From an uncultured Bacilli bacterium (lineage in GTDB: Bacteria > Bacillota_I > Bacilli_A > RF39 > UBA660), in contig CALVVW010000012.1 of assembly GCA_944364005.1 (NCBI GenBank), positions 1-29,773 on the forward strand: a stretch of 29,773 bases of DNA, written 5' to 3'. The notes under the pieces were generated by a model. It was not told where the DNA came from. It saw only the letters and a program-made list of their open reading frames with translations, and did no database searches. How positions within the stretch are numbered: position 1 is the first letter of the stretch; every line of letters starts with the position of its first letter. The position numbers were made by a program, and so were the translations under genes. Shown here one piece after another: positions 8,505-16,394 of the stretch.

Positions 8505-8552
8505 CCAGCTATTATTAGTATGTAAGTAAGGTGCTTGCATAAAATAAAAAAA

Positions 8553-8640
8553 AGAGGAATATTCACTTTTGCAGGTGAATGTCGCCTCTAATAAAATTAG
8601 GATGGACACTCTATCAATGCTGAAGAGTGTCTATTTTTTT
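8553..8640 (+). ncRNA. Second structured RNA unit ending in a terminator
   Basis: AGAGG (8553-8557) pairs with CCTCT (8585-8589), and inside it ATATTCAC (8559-8566) pairs with GTGAATGT (8575-8582, one G-U pair) across the loop TTTTGCAG. Sixteen nucleotides later comes the terminator stem GACACTC/GAGTGTC with a T7 run. A clear promoter is not seen; TAAAAT near 8540 is the only weak -10. The unit could be a separate RNA, read-through from the RNA at 8379, or a degraded element end. Confidence 0.35.
8605..8640 (+). terminator. Intrinsic terminator
   Basis: GACACTC (8605-8611) pairs with GAGTGTC (8625-8631), followed by TATTTTTTT on the + strand. Confidence 0.7.
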
Positions 8641-8718
8641 ATTGCTAACACCAGTAAGATAGAAAGTAACAAATATATTACAGAAACATCACCAAATTAA
8701 AAATTTATAATACAACGA

Positions 8719-8749
8719 TTAAAACCCGAGTAAAATGCTCGGGTTTTAA
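8719..8749. terminator. Bidirectional terminator after the adhesin/transglutaminase operon
   Basis: TTAAAACCCGAG and CTCGGGTTTTAA form a perfect 12-bp stem with a 7-nt loop (TAAAATG). With T runs on both strands it closes the - strand operon that ends at 8776 and stops + strand RNA from the left. Confidence 0.85.
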
Positions 8750-8775
8750 AAACTTATATGTTGCTAGTTACTATT

Positions 8776-9423
8776 TTATTTCCCTATTCCTTTTGCTGAT
8801 GTCATTCTTTTTTGAGGAGATATTTTATAGATAAGTGATGCTTCTTCTTTATGACCGTCTGAATATGTTAATAATACTGGATTTTCAAAACTAAATCCAT
8901 CTTCAAAATTAATGTTTCCAGGTAAAATATTTTTTCTTTGCTGTTTCAATGCACAGTCTAACAAACAATAATTTCCGTCGTTTCCTATATAAATTGGAAA
9001 AGTATGAGCTTCTTGTTTTCCTTTATGATTAATAAAATATCCTTGAATTAAACTTGACTCTATACCACTAAAATTTAATAGATTACAAGCAACCGAATTA
9101 ATTTCTACACATTTTGCTAAATCACCAGTTCCTGCAAATTTGGAAATATTATAAACGAATTGGTTATTTTCTTCATCAAATACCGATACTCGTTTATCTG
9201 ATGCATAATTATCCCGTTGCGTTTCTGGTCTTTTAAAGTTTTCCATGTATAGTTGAGCTAATTTAGCGTTTTCGATTGCTTCTGGTACAGTTTGTTTATA
9301 AAACCAATTTTTAAATAAATTTCTAATAGATGCCAAAACTGTACTTTGAAATGATTTATTTGTTACTTGTAATTTTTCACGAATCAAATTAATAAAATCG
9401 ATTATAGACTTGTTCTGAATCAA
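8776..9423 (-). CDS. Transglutaminase-like fold protein
   Basis: The 215-residue protein has a transglutaminase/protease-type core: Cys105 in GDLAKCVEINSVACNLL, then LNFSGIESSLIQGYF (compare the 'Gly-Ile-Pro-Ala-Arg, Gly-Tyr' strand of the family), His140 in EAHTFPIYI and Asp156 in YCLLDCALK. Order and spacing of Cys, His and Asp fit a papain-like triad, so it could crosslink, cleave or amidate; the substrate is unknown. The N-terminal 90 residues are helical and have no signal peptide, so it is likely cytoplasmic. It starts at a TTG directly behind an in-frame TGA, inside the last 35 bp of the gene upstream, with a poor ribosome site. Translation is probably coupled. It is last in the adhesin operon. 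Confidence 0.7.
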   Translation of the reverse strand: MIQNKSIIDFINLIREKLQVTNKSFQSTVLASIRNLFKNWFYKQTVPEAIENAKLAQLYMENFKRPETQRDNYASDKRVSVFDEENNQFVYNISKFAGTGDLAKCVEINSVACNLLNFSGIESSLIQGYFINHKGKQEAHTFPIYIGNDGNYCLLDCALKQQRKNILPGNINFEDGFSFENPVLLTYSDGHKEEASLIYKISPQKRMTSAKGIGK

Positions 9424-9631
9424 ATCTCATTTTAATTGGATATAAATTATTATTAATCGTTACTAAATCATCTTTACCTATTCCACCTACATAGATAGCA
9501 AATGGTTCTTCTTCATCATTGCTATATTTTTCTTTTGTATAAATGGGATTCATTTCCATTATTTTCTTATATACATCCTCAGAAGATAAATTAGATTTTA
9601 TTAATTGTTCAAATACTTCTATGTTATACAT
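9389..9631 (-). CDS. Small hypothetical protein coupled to the transglutaminase-like gene
   Basis: The 80-residue soluble protein, acidic in its middle (SNDEEEPF), has no signal peptide and no family I recognise. I chose the ATG at 9631 because GAAGGA lies 7 nt upstream; the earlier in-frame start at 9667 lacks one and lies close to the preceding stop. Its 3' end overlaps the next gene by 35 bp in another frame. That could be coupling, or it could mark a frameshift in a once longer protein. A role as partner or inhibitor of the transglutaminase-like enzyme is inferred from position only. Confidence 0.65.
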   Translation of the reverse strand: MYNIEVFEQLIKSNLSSEDVYKKIMEMNPIYTKEKYSNDEEEPFAIYVGGIGKDDLVTINNNLYPIKMRFDSEQVYNRFY

Positions 9632-9681
9632 ACTTGCATCCTTCTCAAGATTATAACATAAAAACAAGCTCTAAGCTTGCT

Positions 9682-10254
9682 TTATAATATTCCACTTTCT
9701 TTTAGTTTTTTATATTGCATTACTTTATGATAATAACACTTGGGACATAATGCTTCATAAGTAATTATTTGTCCCTTTTTTATTTGTGTTCCTGAAAATG
9801 TGGTTTTACCATTTTCTTTTCTTACATTAAATAATGCTTTATTACCACAGATACACTTCGTAGGTATTTCTTTTACTACTTGAGCTATTTCTAATAGTCG
9901 TTTGGCACCAGGAAATTCACCAGTACGAAAATCTGTTCTTAACCCAAAACAGATAATGGCTATATTTTGTGAAATTGCTACTTGTAGTAGTTGATCAACT
10001 TGTACTTCATTCAGTAGGTGTGCATCGTCTATTAATATTAATCGATGAGAGTTAAATTGTCTTTTTATTGTTGAGAATATATTTTCCTCTTTTCCGATTA
10101 AATAGTCGTAATTAGAAATATCATCTTGATGTGTGGTCGTTGGAGCCATAATCATGGTAGATAGATGATATTTCCAAAAACGATTTTTTATTGCATAAGC
10201 ACTTTTTGTTTTTCCAGCATGAACAGTTCCATATAGAAAGCATAATCTACTCAT
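9682..10254 (-). CDS. tdk: Divergent thymidine-kinase-like P-loop protein
   Basis: Thymidine kinase phosphorylates thymidine for salvage. The 190-residue protein follows the type II fold: P-loop GTVHAGKT (residues 9-16), Walker B with catalytic region LILIDDAHLL (71-81), CFGLRTDFRTGEF (102-114), PGAKRLLEIA, zinc site Cys134-Ile-Cys136 and Cys170-Pro-Lys-Cys173, and the nucleoside lid YEALC. It departs from typical enzymes: the catalytic pair is Asp-Asp-Ala-His instead of Asp-Glu-Ala-Gln, the Asp of GLDTDF is Arg, and the P-loop has Val-His where Met-Phe/Tyr-Ser is usual. It begins 7 bp after the adhesin stop with almost no ribosome site (AAGAAAG), which suggests coupling. It is either a fast-evolving salvage enzyme or a kinase/ATPase with a new job. 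Confidence 0.75.
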   Translation of the reverse strand: MSRLCFLYGTVHAGKTKSAYAIKNRFWKYHLSTMIMAPTTTHQDDISNYDYLIGKEENIFSTIKRQFNSHRLILIDDAHLLNEVQVDQLLQVAISQNIAIICFGLRTDFRTGEFPGAKRLLEIAQVVKEIPTKCICGNKALFNVRKENGKTTFSGTQIKKGQIITYEALCPKCYYHKVMQYKKLKESGIL

Positions 10255-10261
10255 TTATTTA

Positions 10262-13200
10262 TTAGGCTTTCTTTTTATAGTAAGTATATCCAAAGATACT
10301 TAAACCTGTCATGATAGTAATTGTACCTATAAATAGATATAATAAAGAATTTTGTGATGTGTTAGGAACTTTTACTTCTAAAGCATCAAACATAGTAACC
10401 ACTTGAATATCTCCTGTTTTTACTACTTCAAATGTAAGTGCAGAATTATTTAGTACATAACCAGCTGGTGCTTGTACTTCACTTAATGTATATTGACCTG
10501 GAGTTAATTTTTCAATTGTTTTCGCAGTATCTGTCGATGTCCACTCTTCTACGACATCTCCTTGTTCATTTCGTAAAATGAAATGTGCCCCTGCTAGATT
10601 TTTACCACCTAACATTTCTTTCTTTTCAAAATTTACGCGAGTATAATCGTTGGCAAAATATACTATATCTGACGTTTGTGTATCAGAAATTGTAAAGGAA
10701 TATAAATTAGAGTTTAATACCATTCCTTCTGGAACTTTTGTCTGCTTTAATAAGTAATTACCATTTTCTAAAGCATTGGATGTGAATACTTCTTCCCCTA
10801 CTTCATAAGTATCTAATAATTCTCCATTTGCGTTAAGTAATTTGAATTCATATCCAGCAACTCCTTTGGTATCTATTTGTAGTTTTTTATCCTGGACTGA
10901 TACTGTAATATAATCACTCTTTAAGGAAATATTTTTCGTCTTTCCAGTAGAATCTACTTCAAAAGTAATTTTAGAATTGGTTTCAATATAACCAGCTGGA
11001 GCACTTATTTCTTCTAGAACATAGCTTCCGCTAGCTAGGCCTTTAAACTCTGTTGGTTTATCTTCACTCACAAAAGTAATTGGATCCATACTACCATCTT
11101 CGCGAGATAATTGTAATGTTGCGCCTGGAAGATAAGTTCCTGTTTGGGCATCAATTTTTCCCAAGTTTACTTTAGTTTGTTCGTTTTCTAATTCTACTAC
11201 GAATGATGTATGATTTGCATCTATTGTAAATTCTACTGTTTCATTATTCAAGATGTAACCAGCTGGAGCTGTTTTTTCTCTTACATAGTATTTTCCTTCT
11301 TTTAAATCATTAAATAATTGATAATCAGTTGATGTTTGCCAAGTAGATATAACATCTCTATTTTCATCTAAAAGTTCTAAGGTTGCACCAGCTACTAGTT
11401 GTTTAGTGTCTTTATCAATTTTTCCAATACGAACAGAAACGCTTTGATTTTCCATAGTATATGTTGCAGTTGTTGTATTTTCATTTACCACGATTTCTAT
11501 ACGCTCTGTATTTCTAATATATCCTGCAGGAGCTTTTGTTTCTTCTAAGTAGTAAGTTCCTGTTGCTAGACCTTTAATAGAATATAGAGAGTTTGTGCTT
11601 GTCCATTTGCGAATTTCTGTACCTGATGCGTTTACTAATCTTAGCTCGGCTCCTGAAATATAGGCCTTAGTATCGGCATCTACTTTACCAATTAAAATTT
11701 CGTTTTGGACATTTTTCATAGTGATTTGTAGATTCTTTGTATTTTCTGTTACTTCAAATGGCACTGGTTCTGTATTTAGTGTATAACCAGATGGCGCTTT
11801 TTCTTCCCGTAATGTATAATTACCCGCTGCTAATTTATCAATAATTGCTGGTGTTGTTTTTGATGTAAATTCTTCCACTTTCTGGTTAGAGGAATTATAG
11901 ATTGCTAGTGTTGCTCCAGCAATTAATTTCCCTGCTTCATTTACTTTAGAAATCATAATCTGACTCTTTGTATTAGGGAATGTTATTGAGATTTTTTCTG
12001 TTTGTGTATTCGAAACACTAAATGACATAGCATTGGTATTTAAGACATAGCCTGATGGAGCACTTACTTCTTCTACCCGGTAATTACCTGTTGGAAGTCC
12101 TCTAATTACATGAGCAGTCGTAGTTGTTGTCCACTCCTCTACTGTCTCGTTATTTGTAGTATTTACTACTCTTAATTTTGCGCCTGCTAACGGACTACCT
12201 GTATCAGCATCTGTTTTTAATATTTCTATTTCGTTCTTTTTGTCTGGTACATCAATTGACTTAGATGTATCTGTATCTTTTATTTCAAACGATACTGGTG
12301 TTTTGTTGAGATAATAGCCTGATGGAGCTTTTTCTTCTACAGCCGTATATTTTCCAACTTCTAATGCTGGTATATCTGTATAACCATTAGTTGAGGTAAA
12401 GCGAAATACTTCCTCACTATCTTCATTTAAAATTACAATTTCCGCTCCGGCTACTGGTTGTTTTGTTTCTTGATCTATTTTACGAATCTTAAAATCTAAT
12501 GGTGTATTTTCAAGGCGAACTGTTTGATTCATGTTTGTTGTATTTAGGGTAACTGATGAACTATTTGAAGATGCCACAAATCCAGCAGGAGCGTCGATTT
12601 CACGTATGGTGTATTTTCCTGGTAATAATCCTGAAATTGTTTTGGCAGCTGTTGTAGTTGTGAAAGTTTCTATAATTTGATTATCACTATTTCTAACTAA
12701 TTCTATTTTTGCACCAGCTAAAGGAGCATCTGTTGTTGCATTTACTTTTTCTATAGTAATACTTCCTGTTGGAATTCTTACAGTGGTAGAAGCAGTATAC
12801 TGTTTTGACATTGCCATTACCAAAGAAGGTACAGCCTTTTGCATATCTTGTTGATCTGCAGGTGGATGAAATTGATACGCAGTATCCACTTCATAATCTA
12901 AAATTACTGATACTTTTAAATCCAAATCATTTGATGATAAACTACTGACTGGTATTCGTATTTTAAATTTCTGATTACTTGGAATTGAGCCCTGGGTTGT
13001 CAGTCCTTGTTCGTTAATTACTTGAGCACCAGCCATATCTAGCGCTACACTATAACTTGTAAAATCTACATTAGCAGTGACAGAAATATAACTAGTTTCT
13101 AAATATTTCCCTGTAGAATCCAATTTAAAACTACTTGTCGAAACTGAAAATTTAGGTTCAATTTTACGATAGTTATTAGTAATATCAACAGCCTTATCAA

Positions 13201-13738
13201 CCAAAGGAACGAAAATAGCTGAATATTGTCCTGTCTTTATTTCTTGCTTTTGAGCAGCAGTCAAAATACCATCTTTCGTATCATCTACTCCTGCAATACG
13301 ATCTTGATACCACCATATTGCAACTTGCGTTAAATAAAAATCATAATCACTATTTTTAGTAAACGCCTTATTAGGATATCCGTTTTTAATAATATACGCA
13401 TACCCTGCATCCAAGCTTTCATTATTATTTGTCATTTCACTATCGACATACCACTCTTTTTCTTTTTCTAAACAATACATTACATATTTCGTTCCTGTTG
13501 TAGTATCCGTAGCAAGAAATTTTCCCGATAAATAAATACCAGTAATTAAACTAACAGTGGCACCTGATTCAAAATCTTCCCGAGTAGTTATTAATTTTTT
13601 TGGTACATTAATAGCCATACTAGAACCAATAGCACACCCTAAAAAGATAGAAAAAACAATCAAAAAAGCAGAAAAAACAGTGAGTATTTTATTGGCTTTT
13701 TTATCATAAAGCCACCATTCTTTAACTCTTTGAAACAT
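10262..13738 (-). CDS. Giant sortase-anchored thioester adhesin with nine Cna_B modules
   Basis: The 1158-residue surface protein has a signal/anchor helix (about 18-40), then a thioester domain of TQXA type with Cys89 (KYVMYCLEKE) and Gln138 (FYLTQVAIWWYQ), the pair expected to form the internal Cys-Gln thioester that bonds covalently to a target. A beta-rich domain follows (about 195-315). Nine Cna_B/SpaA-like modules span about 325-1120; eight start with a Lys strand (such as IEKV, IGKI) and carry an E-box (such as YTIREIDAPAGF), so they should make Lys-Asn isopeptide bonds. Module 8 lacks both features. The C-terminus has the sortase-like motif VPNTS (1124-1128), a hydrophobic helix and YYKKKA. 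It is first in the operon with the kinase-like and transglutaminase-like genes. No sortase is in the window. Confidence 0.93.
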   Translation of the reverse strand: MFQRVKEWWLYDKKANKILTVFSAFLIVFSIFLGCAIGSSMAINVPKKLITTREDFESGATVSLITGIYLSGKFLATDTTTGTKYVMYCLEKEKEWYVDSEMTNNNESLDAGYAYIIKNGYPNKAFTKNSDYDFYLTQVAIWWYQDRIAGVDDTKDGILTAAQKQEIKTGQYSAIFVPLVDKAVDITNNYRKIEPKFSVSTSSFKLDSTGKYLETSYISVTANVDFTSYSVALDMAGAQVINEQGLTTQGSIPSNQKFKIRIPVSSLSSNDLDLKVSVILDYEVDTAYQFHPPADQQDMQKAVPSLVMAMSKQYTASTTVRIPTGSITIEKVNATTDAPLAGAKIELVRNSDNQIIETFTTTTAAKTISGLLPGKYTIREIDAPAGFVASSNSSSVTLNTTNMNQTVRLENTPLDFKIRKIDQETKQPVAGAEIVILNEDSEEVFRFTSTNGYTDIPALEVGKYTAVEEKAPSGYYLNKTPVSFEIKDTDTSKSIDVPDKKNEIEILKTDADTGSPLAGAKLRVVNTTNNETVEEWTTTTTAHVIRGLPTGNYRVEEVSAPSGYVLNTNAMSFSVSNTQTEKISITFPNTKSQIMISKVNEAGKLIAGATLAIYNSSNQKVEEFTSKTTPAIIDKLAAGNYTLREEKAPSGYTLNTEPVPFEVTENTKNLQITMKNVQNEILIGKVDADTKAYISGAELRLVNASGTEIRKWTSTNSLYSIKGLATGTYYLEETKAPAGYIRNTERIEIVVNENTTTATYTMENQSVSVRIGKIDKDTKQLVAGATLELLDENRDVISTWQTSTDYQLFNDLKEGKYYVREKTAPAGYILNNETVEFTIDANHTSFVVELENEQTKVNLGKIDAQTGTYLPGATLQLSREDGSMDPITFVSEDKPTEFKGLASGSYVLEEISAPAGYIETNSKITFEVDSTGKTKNISLKSDYITVSVQDKKLQIDTKGVAGYEFKLLNANGELLDTYEVGEEVFTSNALENGNYLLKQTKVPEGMVLNSNLYSFTISDTQTSDIVYFANDYTRVNFEKKEMLGGKNLAGAHFILRNEQGDVVEEWTSTDTAKTIEKLTPGQYTLSEVQAPAGYVLNNSALTFEVVKTGDIQVVTMFDALEVKVPNTSQNSLLYLFIGTITIMTGLSIFGYTYYKKKA
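10379..12766 (-). repeat. Nine tandem Cna_B module-coding repeats
   Basis: Each unit is about 85-90 codons and ends in a sequence close to Glu-x-x-Ala-Pro-x-Gly-Tyr-x-x-Asn. Modules 1, 2, 7, 8 and 9 each have a counterpart in the paralogous adhesin; modules 3-6 (about 11174-12235) have none and account for the 345-residue length difference. DNA identity between units was not computed. Confidence 0.85.
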
Positions 13739-13770
13739 ATATCAAATTCACCCTACCTTATTAACTCACT

Positions 13771-13788
13771 CTATAATGTACAGTATAG
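13771..13788. promoter_or_regulatory. Imperfect palindrome over the adhesin -10, possible operator
   Basis: CTATAATGTACAGTATAG is an 18-bp palindrome with one mismatched pair. It covers the -10 and the start site of the promoter at 13782-13810, where a repressor would block transcription. The second adhesin promoter shows no obvious copy. Confidence 0.35.
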
Positions 13789-13810
13789 CATAATAAAAAA
13801 AGCAAGTAAA
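13782..13810 (-). promoter_or_regulatory. Promoter of the nine-module adhesin operon
   Basis: TTTACT (-35), a 17-bp T-rich spacer and TATACT (-10) with an extended TGC. The same boxes, spacing, extended TG and T-rich spacer occur before the second adhesin gene. Confidence 0.75.
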
Positions 13811-13842
13811 TAAAATAAAGAAAAAAGCAAAAATTACTTACT

Positions 13843-13871
13843 CGTATAATTAATCATACCTTACTTTTCAA
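13843..13871 (-). promoter_or_regulatory. Possible second upstream promoter of the adhesin operon
   Basis: TTGAAA, a 17-bp spacer and TATACG on the - strand, about 60 bp upstream of the main promoter. Confidence 0.35.
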
Positions 13872-13898
13872 ACTTTTGCTTTCCATTTCTTATAATTA

Positions 13899-13923
13899 AA
13901 AACTACCTTTAAAAGATAGTTTT
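13899..13923 (-). terminator. Intrinsic terminator after the five-module adhesin gene
   Basis: A 9-bp stem (AACTATC/GGTAGTT core, one G-U pair, extended by A-T pairs) with loop TTTTAAA is followed by a short T run on the - strand, 9 bp after the stop. Confidence 0.6.
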
Positions 13924-13931
13924 CTCTCCAT

Positions 13932-16364
13932 TTAAGCTTTTTTTCTTTTTAAATAAACATATCCAAAGGCACTTAAACCAGCAAAGACTAATATTGTACC
14001 TATAAAGAAATATAAAACTGAGTTTCGAGATGTATTGGGAACTTCTACTTTTAAATCATTATACATTGTAAACACTTGGATATCACTCGTATCTTTTACC
14101 TGTACAGTTAAAAGTGAAGTATTTAACTGATAACCATCAGGTGCTTTTAGTTCACTTAAGGTATAATTACCTGGTTTTAATTTTTCAATCACCTTTGCAG
14201 ATGTTGTAGTAGTCCATTGCTCTACCACATTTCCTTCTTCGTCTCTTAATACCAGTTCTGCTCCAGCAAGATTTTCTCCACCGACCATTTCTTTCTTCTC
14301 AAAACGTACTTTTGTATAATCATTAGCAAAATATACCGTATTATATGAAGCATCATCAGAAATTGTAAAATAATATGGATTAGAGTTCATTAATATTCCT
14401 TCTGGTACTTTTGTTTGCTTTAAAATATAAGACCCTTTTTCTAAGGTATCAGAAGTAAATACTTTATCTTGAATATCATAAGTATCTACTAAATCACCAT
14501 TTACTGTAAATAATTGAAACTGATATCCTGTTACTTTATTTGTATCAATTACCAGTTTTTTATTTTGGATAGAGATATTAGCATATTCAGATTTTAAAGA
14601 AATATTTTTTGTTTTACCATCAGATGCAATTTCAAATGAAACCTTTGAATTACTAGCAATATATCCTTCTGGAGCACTTATTTCTTCTAAAATGTATTTT
14701 CCTATAGATAGTCCCTCAAAAACCTTTGCTTTATCTTCACTTACAAAAGTAATAGGTTCCATATTTCCATCTTCTCTAGATAGTTTTAACTCTGCACCAG
14801 CAATATATTTACCAGTAGTTGCATCCACTTTACCTAATTTCACAGACGTCTTAGTATTTTGTATCTCAATATTTTGAGATGAGTTACTCTCAGAGACCGT
14901 AAAAGAAACTGGCGTTGAATTTAAATAATAACCTGCTGGCGGACTAACTTCAATTGCTTGATAACTACCAGCAGTCAATCCTGGAATTGTAGTGTAATCT
15001 GTAGTTGAAGTAAATCTATAAACTTCCTCTCCTCCTGAATTAATAATTTTAATTACTGCACCAGCAACTGCTTCCCCTGTTGTTTTATCTACTTTTCGTA
15101 CTCTAAAAGATAATGGTGAGTTAGTTAACTTCACGGTAGAATTTAATGTATTAGTGTTAATAGTAACTGAAACAGTTTTCTTATCAATTAAAAATCCCTC
15201 TGGAGCACTAGTTTCTGTAATCGTATATTTTCCAGGTAATAAATTAGTAATTGTTTTAGGATTTGTTCCTGTCGTAAATGTTTGAACTAATTCATTATTA
15301 ATAGCTCTACGAACTTCTATTTTAGCACCGGCTAAAGCTTGATTATTATCTGACCTTACTTTTTCTATTGTTAAACTACCAGTTGGAATAGGTATTGTCT
15401 GATCTAATGTTGCTTGTTTAGAAACAGCATTAATAACTGCTGCAAATGACTTTTGCATTCCCGTCTCTGTCGAAGGAGGAGAATACTGATAAGCTTCATA
15501 TTGTGTATAATCTAAAATTACTGTAACTTTAATATCTAAATCAGCAGTTGTCAATTTAGATAATGGAATACGAATTTTAAATTTTTCATTACTAGATATT
15601 TTACCCGTAACAGGCTGATTCGACTTATTTAATATTTCAGCACCATTCATATCTACTGCCACTTGATAGGAAGAAAAATTCACATTAGCAGAAACCGAAA
15701 TCTCATCGGTTATTAAATAATTTCCTGTAGAATCTAAATGAAAACTACTAGATGAAAGAGAAAATGCTGGTTTCACGTTTTGATAATTATTTTTTGCATT
15801 AATTGCACCATCTACTAAGGTTTTAATAATTGATGCATATTTACTATTTAAAATTACCCTTTTTTGATTAGCAGTCAATACTCCTGTAGTATCATCAGAA
15901 ACTCCCGAAATTCGGTCCTGATATAACCATACCGCTATTTGAGTTAAAAATGAATCATTATTTCCATCTCCCGTAAGAGACTTAGCAGGATAACCATTTT
16001 GCACAATATAAGCATATCCAGCATCTAAGGTACCAGTCTTAGTAATCACTGTATCTTCATACCAATCTTTTTCTTTTTCTAAACAGTACATATGATATTG
16101 CTTCCCTGCACTATCAGTTGCAATAAAAGGAACTAGTGCTATTCTTTCTGAACCTGTTAATTCCGGAAACAATTCCACACGATCATCAGTCACATCACCA
16201 CCTAATGCAGCAGTTAATTTATCTGGTGGTATACTAGCCGCAAAACTATTATCAACAATACTTACAAATATTAACGAAAAAACTAACAAAAAAACGGCAA
16301 CAACTGTCAAGTATTTACTAATTTTATCACCTTGTTGCCAATATTTTTTTAAATTACTAAACAT
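13932..16364 (-). CDS. Sortase-anchored thioester adhesin with five Cna_B modules
   Basis: The 810-residue protein is a paralog of the larger adhesin downstream. It has a signal/anchor helix (about 17-40), a thioester domain with Cys94 (YHMYCLEKEKDW) and Gln142 (SFLTQIAVWLYQDR), a beta-rich domain, five Cna_B modules and a C-terminal VPNTS motif (775-779) with hydrophobic helix and KRKKA. Modules 3-5 align with modules 7-9 of the paralog; module 4 again lacks the E-box Glu (YILKQTKVPEG). It should project from the wall and bond covalently to host or matrix glutamyl or lysyl groups; the target is unknown. I chose the ATG at 16364 because AAGGTG ends 6 nt before it; the GTG at 16373 lies in that ribosome site. 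It lies directly behind sigE but has its own promoter. Confidence 0.93.
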   Translation of the reverse strand: MFSNLKKYWQQGDKISKYLTVVAVFLLVFSLIFVSIVDNSFAASIPPDKLTAALGGDVTDDRVELFPELTGSERIALVPFIATDSAGKQYHMYCLEKEKDWYEDTVITKTGTLDAGYAYIVQNGYPAKSLTGDGNNDSFLTQIAVWLYQDRISGVSDDTTGVLTANQKRVILNSKYASIIKTLVDGAINAKNNYQNVKPAFSLSSSSFHLDSTGNYLITDEISVSANVNFSSYQVAVDMNGAEILNKSNQPVTGKISSNEKFKIRIPLSKLTTADLDIKVTVILDYTQYEAYQYSPPSTETGMQKSFAAVINAVSKQATLDQTIPIPTGSLTIEKVRSDNNQALAGAKIEVRRAINNELVQTFTTGTNPKTITNLLPGKYTITETSAPEGFLIDKKTVSVTINTNTLNSTVKLTNSPLSFRVRKVDKTTGEAVAGAVIKIINSGGEEVYRFTSTTDYTTIPGLTAGSYQAIEVSPPAGYYLNSTPVSFTVSESNSSQNIEIQNTKTSVKLGKVDATTGKYIAGAELKLSREDGNMEPITFVSEDKAKVFEGLSIGKYILEEISAPEGYIASNSKVSFEIASDGKTKNISLKSEYANISIQNKKLVIDTNKVTGYQFQLFTVNGDLVDTYDIQDKVFTSDTLEKGSYILKQTKVPEGILMNSNPYYFTISDDASYNTVYFANDYTKVRFEKKEMVGGENLAGAELVLRDEEGNVVEQWTTTTSAKVIEKLKPGNYTLSELKAPDGYQLNTSLLTVQVKDTSDIQVFTMYNDLKVEVPNTSRNSVLYFFIGTILVFAGLSAFGYVYLKRKKA

Positions 16365-16394
16365 ATTACTCACCTTCTTACCTTACTTAAAACG

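Noticed and set aside
8602..8700. A 32-codon open frame on the + strand starting ATGGACACT
   Set aside because: A terminator stem with a T7 run lies inside it, AGG touches the ATG, and the peptide resembles no toxin I know.
1..8760. Direct repeats marking element ends
   Set aside because: I looked for repeated ends near 4,530 and 8,300-8,760, but the left end is outside the window, so no pair can be shown.
10379..12766. DNA tandem repeat that could be a CRISPR array or satellite
   Set aside because: The periodicity is about 260 bp and is explained by the Cna_B protein modules, which have diverged at the DNA level.
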